Shown here: positions 23,820 through 29,300 of the stretch, in pieces
Numbering within the stretch: position 1 is the first letter of the stretch
How the letters are laid out: each line of letters opens with the position of its first letter
Assembly: GCA_937996725.1 (NCBI GenBank)
Contig: CALKUR010000011.1
Coordinates: 1-29,300 of the forward strand
Length of the DNA: 29,300 nt
Direction: 5' to 3'
DNA from: an uncultured Dechloromonas sp.
GTDB taxonomy: Bacteria > Pseudomonadota > Gammaproteobacteria > Burkholderiales > Rhodocyclaceae
The notes under the pieces: model-generated
Seen by the model: only the letters and a program-made list of their open reading frames with translations
What the model was told of the DNA's origin: nothing
Database searches by the model: none
Program-made: the position numbers and the translations under genes

Positions 23820-25259
23820 CTAGCGGGGATTCCCTGGCGGGATCGGCACAAAAATCTGGATATTGGCGCGGCGGATCAGCAAGGTCGCCGGTAAACGGCT
23901 ATCCAGTTGATTCATCAGCTGATTGAACTGCTGCACCGAGCGAACATCCTGGGTATCACCCTGAGAGACCACCGCCAGAATGACGTCGCCGGGCCGCAGG
24001 TCGACACGGCCACCCGGGCGAATGTCGACCACCATGATGCCGGCATTCAGACGCATCTGCTGTTTCTGTTCGGCGCTGAGGTCGGACAAGGCAACGCCTA
24101 GACGACTATTGGTCCCTTCGGCCGCTGAACGAGTTGCTGGCTTGGTGCTGGTTACCCGTTCGTCCTGGAATTCCCCAATGGTCACGGTCACGGTACGCGT
24201 CTGGCCTTTACGCCATAAATCGACCAGCGCCCGTGTGCCCGGTTTCATCAATCCGACCATACGCGGTAGATCACTCGATGCGGTAATCGGCTTACCGTCA
24301 AAACGCAGAATGACGTCACCCGGTTCAATGCCGGCACGCGCCGCAGGTCCATTGGGCTCGATGCTATTGACCAAGGCACCACCGGCCTTCGGCAAACCAA
24401 AAGCTTCGGCCATTTCGCGGGTCACTTCCTGGATGGAAACCCCCATACGGCCATGACTGGCGCGACCACGGGCCCGCAACTGTTGCTGGATATCCATGGC
24501 CAGATCGATCGGGATAGCGAAGGAGATGCCCATGAAGCCGCCTGAACGACTGAAAATTTGCGAGTTAATCCCGACCACGTCGCCCTTTAGGTTAAACAAC
24601 GGTCCGCCGGAGTTACCCGGGTTAATCGCCACATCGGTCTGGATGAAGGGCACGTAGTTTTCTTGGGGCAAGGCGCGGCCTTTGGCGCTGACGATGCCGG
24701 CGGTGACCGAGTGCTCAAAACCGAAGGGGCTACCAATGGCCACAACCCATTCGCCCGGTTTTAGTTGGCTCGAGTCACCCAGACGCACAGCCTGCAAACC
24801 GCTGGCCTCGATCTTGATCAATGCCACGTCGGTACGCTTATCTGAGCCAATGACCTTGGCGCGGAACTCGCGTTTATCCAGTAGTTTGACGGTGACTTCG
24901 TCCGCCCCGTCGATGACGTGAGCGTTGGTCATCACATAGCCGTCGGCACTGATGATGAAGCCGGAACCCAGCGAGCGGTTCTCCGGTTGCTGTTGAATGC
25001 CGCCCGGTGCTTGCGGGAAGAAACGACGAAAGATTTCAAAGGCCGGGTCGCTTGGATCCATCGGAAACCCGTTGTTAGCTTGCTTGGCCCGGCCATTCTG
25101 TACCGTACTGATGTTCACCACGGAGGGTGATTGCTTTTCAGCGAGCTCCACAAAATCCGGTAGGCCACGGGTCTGTGCCGAGGCGGTGAGCGGCAGCGGC
25201 GTCAACACGCCAACGACGATAGCAAGGATCAGGGCATTCAATAGACGAAACAACTTCAT
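23820..25259 (-). CDS. mucD: Periplasmic serine protease of the DegP/DegQ (HtrA) family, MucD-like
   Basis: Periplasmic protease/chaperone for misfolded envelope proteins. 479 aa from the ATG at 25259; the frame is open further upstream, but this start gives a clean signal peptide (LNALILAIVVGVLTPLPLTASAQT). Catalytic triad: His114 (VMTNAHVIDGADE), Asp144 (DKRTDVALIKI) and Ser217 (NPGNSGGPLF). Two PDZ domains follow (about GVSIQEVTREMAEAFGL and the C-terminal half). An acidic/Gln-rich linker FPQAPGGIQQQPENR precedes the protease. In Pseudomonas the equivalent gene mucD ends the algU-mucABCD cluster, as here, which is why that symbol is used; degQ or degP would be acceptable. The gap to rseC is only 10 nt. 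Confidence 0.93.
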   Translation of the reverse strand: MKLFRLLNALILAIVVGVLTPLPLTASAQTRGLPDFVELAEKQSPSVVNISTVQNGRAKQANNGFPMDPSDPAFEIFRRFFPQAPGGIQQQPENRSLGSGFIISADGYVMTNAHVIDGADEVTVKLLDKREFRAKVIGSDKRTDVALIKIEASGLQAVRLGDSSQLKPGEWVVAIGSPFGFEHSVTAGIVSAKGRALPQENYVPFIQTDVAINPGNSGGPLFNLKGDVVGINSQIFSRSGGFMGISFAIPIDLAMDIQQQLRARGRASHGRMGVSIQEVTREMAEAFGLPKAGGALVNSIEPNGPAARAGIEPGDVILRFDGKPITASSDLPRMVGLMKPGTRALVDLWRKGQTRTVTVTIGEFQDERVTSTKPATRSAAEGTNSRLGVALSDLSAEQKQQMRLNAGIMVVDIRPGGRVDLRPGDVILAVVSQGDTQDVRSVQQFNQLMNQLDSRLPATLLIRRANIQIFVPIPPGNPR

Positions 25260-25269
25260 GGGGGTCACT

Positions 25270-25734
25270 TCAGAGACGTTCAAGAATACGGGGCGAGGCC
25301 ATCGGGGTTCGGCGTTGCGAGGCGCGCAACTGCGCCCAGGCGGCGATGAGACCAATGCCAGCACCGATCATGGCACCGATATCATGCGTGACCTGCCACT
25401 GCATCGGCAGCAAATCGGGCAGGAGTGCGGCACCCAACAGACTCCCGGCAAAGAACAGCATCAACGAAATCACATAAGTCCGAGTGACGCCGCGCGACAG
25501 CTGGTCATCTGGAATGGCAACACGAACGGTATCGCCGACCGACAAACCAATGGGATCTGATACCACCATCGATTTGGGTTTGGAGCATAGGGGTTGGGCC
25601 AGACTGACACCCCCGCAACCGCCGGGCTCATTACAACGACCACAGCCGCCGTTCACTTCAAACTCAAGACGTACAAGCACCAGGCCTTCCGGGCCTTGCA
25701 AAGTTTGGGCAACAGTGGCGTTACGTTCAGCCAT
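25270..25734 (-). CDS. rseC: SoxR-reducing/sigma-E regulator family protein RseC (MucC)
   Basis: Inner-membrane protein of the RseC/MucC family. 154 aa, usual size. The cytoplasmic N-terminal part holds the Cys signature C31-C34-C40-C50 in GGCGRCNEPGGCGG and LC. The two membrane helices are TYVISLMLFFAGSLLGAALL and DIGAMIGAGIGLIAAW. In E. coli it is a minor positive modulator of sigma-E and is linked to the reducing system of SoxR. It sits between rseA and the protease, with no rseB between. Confidence 0.9.
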   Translation of the reverse strand: MAERNATVAQTLQGPEGLVLVRLEFEVNGGCGRCNEPGGCGGVSLAQPLCSKPKSMVVSDPIGLSVGDTVRVAIPDDQLSRGVTRTYVISLMLFFAGSLLGAALLPDLLPMQWQVTHDIGAMIGAGIGLIAAWAQLRASQRRTPMASPRILERL

Positions 25735-25779
25735 GGGCGAATCCTACGTTAAATGTGTTCAGCGTGTCTTATAAATTGC

Positions 25780-26019
25780 TTAGCGTCCATCAACCCGGGC
25801 CCAGAGCTGAACTAGGGTGGTACGTTCTGCTCGAAAGGTCGTATCACGTCCTCGCGGCGACTCGCCACGCAGTACTTGCCGGGTGACCGCGTAGTAATAG
25901 AGTTGCTCATGCACGGTGTCGCTCCAGTCCGCTTGTTCAGCCAAGCTGACCTCGCCATCCACAAAGGCGGAGGCCCAGGTCTCCTCGATCGTCAGATCAG
26001 TCGCGTGGTTCGGGTTCAT
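25780..26019 (-). CDS. rseA: Anti-sigma-E factor RseA, cytoplasmic domain only
   Basis: 79 aa, start ATG overlapping the rpoE stop (ATGA). The sequence EETWASAFVDGEVSLAEQ and VHEQLYYYAVTRQVLRGE matches the N-terminal sigma-binding domain of RseA/MucA, including the DGE motif. E. coli RseA is about 216 aa with a transmembrane helix near the middle and a periplasmic domain bound by RseB. This frame ends in a TAA at 25780 after a hydrophilic segment, and there is no hydrophobic stretch and no continuation in the 45 bp before rseC. It therefore cannot be cut by DegS/RseP in the known manner. It may be a soluble anti-sigma factor controlled by other means, or a decayed gene. The clean start and stop favour a real short protein. 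Confidence 0.8.
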   Translation of the reverse strand: MNPNHATDLTIEETWASAFVDGEVSLAEQADWSDTVHEQLYYYAVTRQVLRGESPRGRDTTFRAERTTLVQLWARVDGR

Positions 26020-26639
26020 GCGGGTTCCATCAGATGTTTAAGATCATGCGCGATGGCCTCACGAGCGCGGTGAATCCGCGAACGTACTGTGCCCACCGGT
26101 ACCTGTTGACGTTGGGCAATTTCGGCATAACTCAAGCCTCCCTGCTCCCGCTGCTCAAAAGCTTCACGCAAAGGTCCAGGCAAGGCATCGAGCGATTGCT
26201 GGATCGCACCGGCCAGCTCCTGCTGCCAGAGCAGTTCATCGGGTGTTGGCGGTAGGTGTGCCCAGCCATCGGCAGGTTCCAGCGCAGGATCGAGCTCATC
26301 ATCGCCGTCACCGCTATTCATGGAGACATTATCGGGGCGCTTCAGCTGGGCTTTACGCCAGCTTAGATAGGCGTTTCGTGCAATGCTGGCTAACCAGGTG
26401 GAGAAACTCGCGTCACCACGAAAGCCGGCCAGTGAGACATAGGCTTTGAACAGGCTTTCCTGCAACAGCTCTTCGGCAGCCGACCGATCCTGCGTTAGAC
26501 GGGTCAGCCAACGCAGAATACCGCTCTGGCATGGCAAGACCAGCGCCTCGAAGGCCGCACGATCACCACCCTGTGCGGCAGCGATCAGCGCTGCTTCGGC
26601 GCGGGGCTCAAGGCCTTTGGCAGAGGATGACGCGGTCAA
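26016..26639 (-). CDS. rpoE: Extracytoplasmic-function sigma factor RpoE (AlgU), TTG start
   Basis: Sigma-E controls the envelope stress regulon, often including its own operon and degP-type proteases. 207 aa from a TTG at 26639. No in-frame ATG or GTG precedes the conserved domain and the upstream stop is close, so TTG is the best choice. Sigma region 2 spans FEALVLPCQSGILRWLTRLTQDRSAAEELLQESLFKAYVSL and FSTWLASIARNAYLSWRK. An acidic linker (SGDGDDELDPALEP) follows, then region 4 with LPGPLREAFEQREQGGLSYAEIA and VPVGTVRSRIHRAREAI. It leads rpoE-rseA-rseC-protease and faces nadB across a short gap, as in E. coli. No clear sigma-E promoter was identified by eye. Confidence 0.93.
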   Translation of the reverse strand: MTASSSAKGLEPRAEAALIAAAQGGDRAAFEALVLPCQSGILRWLTRLTQDRSAAEELLQESLFKAYVSLAGFRGDASFSTWLASIARNAYLSWRKAQLKRPDNVSMNSGDGDDELDPALEPADGWAHLPPTPDELLWQQELAGAIQQSLDALPGPLREAFEQREQGGLSYAEIAQRQQVPVGTVRSRIHRAREAIAHDLKHLMEPA

Positions 26640-26684
26640 GAAAAGCCCTTGAAAATGGGGTTGTCGAAAGTGAGAAGCGGTAGA

Positions 26685-28343
26685 ATGCGCACTATATTAC
26701 AGAGTCTTGCGCACGACCCGCCACCTATCTTGAACGCCACTGCATCCCCTCCTCCGATCCGATCGCACTTTGATGTGCTGATCATCGGCAGCGGCTTGGC
26801 TGGCCAAGGCTCGGCGCTCTGTCTGGCGGATGCCGGGCTAAAGGTCGGACTCGTCAGTAAACGGGCTGTGACCGATTCCGCCTCCAGTTGGGCCCAGGGC
26901 GGGATTGCTGCCGTGCTCGACAGCACCGACTCCATCGAAAGCCATATCGAAGATACCTTGAACGCTGGCGCGCATCTCAACGACCCGACTGCGACCCGTT
27001 TTGCCGTCGAACATGCACCCGAGGCCATCCAGTGGTTGATTGATCGTGGCGTTCCTTTTACCCGCGAAGATGGCAAATACCATCTGACCCGTGAAGGCGG
27101 CCATAGCCATCGTCGTGTCATCCATGTCGACGATGCCACGGGCGCTGCTGTGCAGGCGACGCTGACGCCGCAGGTGTTGAATCACCCCAACATCACAGTG
27201 ATGGAAGACCATATCGTCGTCGATCTGATTACTGCGAAGAAGATCGGCCGACAGCGCTTCTCGCGGTCGAACCGCTGCCTGGGTGCTTACGTGCTCGATA
27301 GCACCACAGGCACTGTCCACACCATGGCTGCCGCACATACTCTGCTCGCCACCGGCGGCGCCGGCAAGGTTTATCTCTACACGACGAATCCGGACACCTC
27401 GACGGGTGACGGCATTGCAATGGCCTGGCGCGCCGGCTGTCGCATCGCCAACATGGAATTCATCCAGTTCCACCCGACCTGTCTGTATCACCCCAAAGAA
27501 AAATCATTCCTGATTAGCGAGGCGGTGCGCGGTGAAGGCGGTTTGCTCAAGCGACCGGATGGCACACGTTTCATGGATGACTACGATCCGCGCGCCGAGC
27601 TGGCCCCGCGCGATATCGTGGCTCGGGCGATTGATGCGGAAATGAAGCGTCACGGCCTGGACTGTGTCTACTTGGATATCAGCCATCAACCGGCCGACTT
27701 CGTGAAGACCCACTTCCCGACGATTTACGAACGATGCCGCCAGCTCGGCATCGACATCACCAAAGAACCCATTCCCGTCGTCCCCGCCGCGCACTATACC
27801 TGCGGCGGCGTGGTGGTTGATCAGCACGCACGTACCGACATCCCCGGCCTCTATGCCGCTGGAGAAGTGACGTGTAGCGGCCTGCATGGCGCCAACCGCC
27901 TGGCCTCGAACTCGCTGCTGGAATGCCTGGTCTATGCGCGGGCCGCGTCGGACGACATCATCGCTAACCCGCAACCGATTCCGGACAATCTACCGCTCTG
28001 GGATGAAAGTCGCGTAACCGATGCCGACGAAGAGATCGTTATTTCGCACAACTGGGATGAGCTGCGCCGTTTCATGTGGGACTACGTGGGTATCGTGCGC
28101 ACCACCAAACGCTTGCTGCGCGCTCAGCACCGCATTCGCCTGCTCTTCCGAGAGATTGACGAGTTCTATGCCAATTTCCGCATCAGCCATGACCTACTGG
28201 AACTGCGTAACCTCGTGCAAACGGCGGATCTGATCGTGCGCTCCGCGATGAAGCGTAAAGAAAGCCGTGGCCTGCACTACTCGCGGGATTACCCCGATAC
28301 GCTGAAACAAGCGAAGAACACCGTTTTGCGCAAAAGGATTTGA
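26685..28343 (+). CDS. nadB: L-aspartate oxidase NadB
   Basis: FAD enzyme oxidising L-aspartate to iminoaspartate, first step of de novo NAD synthesis, working with NadA. 552 aa from the ATG at 26685 (E. coli 540). FAD site: DVLIIGSGLAGQGSAL. Then SSWAQGGIAAV, LTREGGHSHRR, LLATGGAGKVYLYTTNPDTSTGDGIAMAWRAG, ELAPRDIVARAID with the catalytic Arg, HYTCGGVVVD and GLHGANRLASNSLLECLVY. The helical tail has WDYVGIVRTTKRL and MKRKESRGLHYSRDYP. The start is uncertain: the frame is open to an ATG at 26649, while a TAGAAT at 26681-26686 overlaps the chosen ATG and may be a -10, in which case translation would begin lower, for example at the TTG at 26730. Confidence 0.96.
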   Translation: MRTILQSLAHDPPPILNATASPPPIRSHFDVLIIGSGLAGQGSALCLADAGLKVGLVSKRAVTDSASSWAQGGIAAVLDSTDSIESHIEDTLNAGAHLNDPTATRFAVEHAPEAIQWLIDRGVPFTREDGKYHLTREGGHSHRRVIHVDDATGAAVQATLTPQVLNHPNITVMEDHIVVDLITAKKIGRQRFSRSNRCLGAYVLDSTTGTVHTMAAAHTLLATGGAGKVYLYTTNPDTSTGDGIAMAWRAGCRIANMEFIQFHPTCLYHPKEKSFLISEAVRGEGGLLKRPDGTRFMDDYDPRAELAPRDIVARAIDAEMKRHGLDCVYLDISHQPADFVKTHFPTIYERCRQLGIDITKEPIPVVPAAHYTCGGVVVDQHARTDIPGLYAAGEVTCSGLHGANRLASNSLLECLVYARAASDDIIANPQPIPDNLPLWDESRVTDADEEIVISHNWDELRRFMWDYVGIVRTTKRLLRAQHRIRLLFREIDEFYANFRISHDLLELRNLVQTADLIVRSAMKRKESRGLHYSRDYPDTLKQAKNTVLRKRI

Positions 28344-28347
28344 CGAT

Positions 28348-28680
28348 CTAGCGGTTGGCCAATTGCCGGCGCGTTAGCCGGGCCCAGACCAATAGACGTC
28401 GCCACTCGGTGCCACGCATCAGCCCCAGACTATCGGGCAACAACACCACGGCTCGATTCAGCCAGCTTGGCAAACGACCCGCAGAATCTGAATCTCGTTC
28501 AAATTGCAGCACAATCAGCCAGGGATAAACGCTGGCATGGGTGCAGCGCAAGCCGACTTCGCCTTGGGATGGGTCTTGCACGCTACACGCCAACGGCCGG
28601 TAACTGAAGACTATGGGGCAACCCGGCATACGGCTACGACGCCAGCCATCGGCAAAAAGGGCCATTCCGGTGTTGGATCC
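28348..28680 (-). CDS. YgfX/CptA-like membrane protein, N-terminus lost at a junction
   Basis: The frame reads VYPWLIVLQFERDSDSAG, NRAVVLLPDSLGLMRG and EWRRLLVWARLTRRQL, which match the C-terminal half of YgfX (CptA), the small inner-membrane partner of SdhE (CptB). In E. coli, ygfX lies near nadB-related loci in some relatives, and in many gammaproteobacteria it is found beside nadB-rpoE, which supports the assignment. The stop is 4 nt from the nadB stop (convergent). The N-terminal hydrophobic pair of helices is absent: about residue 30 of the open frame the sequence turns into DNA that encodes an unrelated protein on the other strand. The frame's nominal ATG at 28755 lies beyond that point and is not the native start. 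The 28680 boundary is approximate. Confidence 0.6.
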   Translation of the reverse strand, partial: GSNTGMALFADGWRRSRMPGCPIVFSYRPLACSVQDPSQGEVGLRCTHASVYPWLIVLQFERDSDSAGRLPSWLNRAVVLLPDSLGLMRGTEWRRLLVWARLTRRQLANR

Positions 28681-28684
28681 GGCG

Positions 28685-29300
28685 ATGGGATTTGAGCCAC
28701 ATACTACTGCAAAAGATCCTGCGTTGAATGCCCGCGAGACATTGAAGTTTAACAATGATTGGAGTTTGAAGCAGGTGAATGTAATGCCGGCGCCCAGATT
28801 TTCTTATTCTTTGGGTAAGCCGTTCAAATTGGGTAAGAAAGAAGCGGGATTGTTGGTGAGTTGGAATTATGCGATTTCACCCAAGCGCAGTGCAGGTAAT
28901 GTGGTTTCCAAAGATTACAGTACCAACTATACTTACAAAGCGTTTAATGATGATATTCTCAGTACAAACGTACAAAATGGTGGTGTGGTCAACTTGAGTG
29001 TGAAGTTGAATAAACAGAACCGCATAGATTTTCGGAATTTGTTGAGTTTGACCTATGATGCGGGTTCTACGCTGCGTGCCGGTTTGACAGATGCTGATAA
29101 CAATATGTATGGTGAGGGTTTTTCAAACCAGGTGAATTTTAACCGTTTGGTGAGTAGTCAGGTCAATGGATTGCACAGTTTCGGAAAGGACAAAAGCAAA
29201 CTGACCTGGGTGTTGAATTACGGAAATATTTACAGAGCAGTGCCTGATTTTAGGATTGCAAACTATGCTTTGCCTGATGGTGACATTGCCAATAGGCAGT
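28685..29300 (+). CDS. TonB-dependent receptor barrel fragment, Bacteroidetes-like (both ends missing)
   Basis: The frame with codons starting at 28685 is open to the window end, about 205 codons, with no true start visible. The product is rich in alternating polar/hydrophobic strands and Asn/aromatic turns typical of an outer-membrane beta-barrel: NDWSLKQVNVMPAPRFSYS, LLVSWNYAISPKR, SVKLNKQNRIDFRNLLSLTY, KLTWVLNYGNIYRAVPDFR. Such strands, and the AT-rich codon use (sampled lines 32-45% GC), are typical of Bacteroidetes TonB-dependent receptors and unlike anything else in the window. I cannot tell the substrate or subfamily. It belongs almost certainly to a different genome and joins the contig inside the ygfX-like gene; the exact join (about 28650-28700) cannot be fixed by eye. 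Confidence 0.6.
   Translation, partial: MGFEPHTTAKDPALNARETLKFNNDWSLKQVNVMPAPRFSYSLGKPFKLGKKEAGLLVSWNYAISPKRSAGNVVSKDYSTNYTYKAFNDDILSTNVQNGGVVNLSVKLNKQNRIDFRNLLSLTYDAGSTLRAGLTDADNNMYGEGFSNQVNFNRLVSSQVNGLHSFGKDKSKLTWVLNYGNIYRAVPDFRIANYALPDGDIANRQ

Noticed and set aside
26640..26760. Sigma-E-type autoregulatory promoter (GAACTT-N16-TCTGA) upstream of rpoE
   Set aside because: No acceptable match on the minus strand; only a TAATAT (26694-26699) without a -35 was found, so no promoter is claimed.
1..29300. CRISPR array, insertion sequences, prophage genes or a new defence system
   Set aside because: No regularly spaced repeats, transposase, integrase or phage-like proteins were seen. Every stretch over 300 bases is covered by a recognised gene apart from the foreign fragments at the ends.

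Overview
The central part of the window (about 980 to 28650) looks like a stretch of a moderately GC-rich gammaproteobacterial chromosome. The main evidence is the conserved minus-strand block rpoE-rseA-rseC-mucD/degQ-lepA-lepB-rnc-era-recO-pdxJ-acpS-nagZ-uvrC-pgsA-tRNA-Gly, with nadB divergent from rpoE as in E. coli, and a ygfX/cptA-like gene convergent with nadB. The genus cannot be read from the sequence. Gene content is mostly housekeeping, and no CRISPR array, insertion sequence or prophage was seen.

Layout. Positions 1-859 hold a truncated msrA and an intact msrB on the minus strand. tRNA-Asn(GTT) follows (983-1058, minus) with its own promoter and terminator. A SOS mutagenesis operon umuD-umuC (1112-3079, minus) reads towards it. 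Divergent from umuD is a complete tripartite RND efflux operon (3171-12397, plus): a membrane-fusion protein, two MdtB/MdtC-type pumps and a NodT-type outer-membrane lipoprotein. The pump and outer-membrane genes are joined by 4-nt overlaps. dsbB (minus) overlaps the 3' end of the outer-membrane gene tail to tail and lies only 16 bp from the divergent rluA. A small lipoprotein gene and tRNA-Gly(GCC) follow, then the long minus-strand run pgsA to rpoE, then nadB (plus), and a truncated ygfX-like gene at the right.

How the genes work together. The run 14079-26639 carries envelope stress control (rpoE, rseA, rseC, a mucD/degQ protease), translation and protein export (lepA, lepB), RNA and ribosome maturation (rnc, era), DNA repair (recO, uvrC), cofactor and acyl-carrier supply (pdxJ, acpS), wall recycling (nagZ) and phospholipid synthesis (pgsA). 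Junctions are short or overlapping, so much of it is probably co-transcribed.

Both ends look like foreign joins. The first ~150 bases (63-78% GC) finish an msrA reading frame that begins in ~45% GC DNA, and the switch falls on codons for a conserved msrA motif. From about 28650-28700 to the end the DNA is AT-richer (32-45% GC in sampled lines) and encodes, on the plus strand, a fragment that looks like a Bacteroidetes TonB-dependent receptor barrel, cutting off the ygfX-like gene. These are best read as assembly chimeras unless reads span them.

The most interesting biology is (1) a 222-codon UmuD with a basic N-terminal extension ahead of its Ala-Gly self-cleavage site, reminiscent of the Acinetobacter UmuDAb repressor, with dyads in its promoter; (2) a 79-aa RseA with no membrane or periplasmic part, in an operon that also lacks rseB; and (3) a membrane-fusion protein and an MdtC-type pump that each carry an extra cytoplasmic segment.
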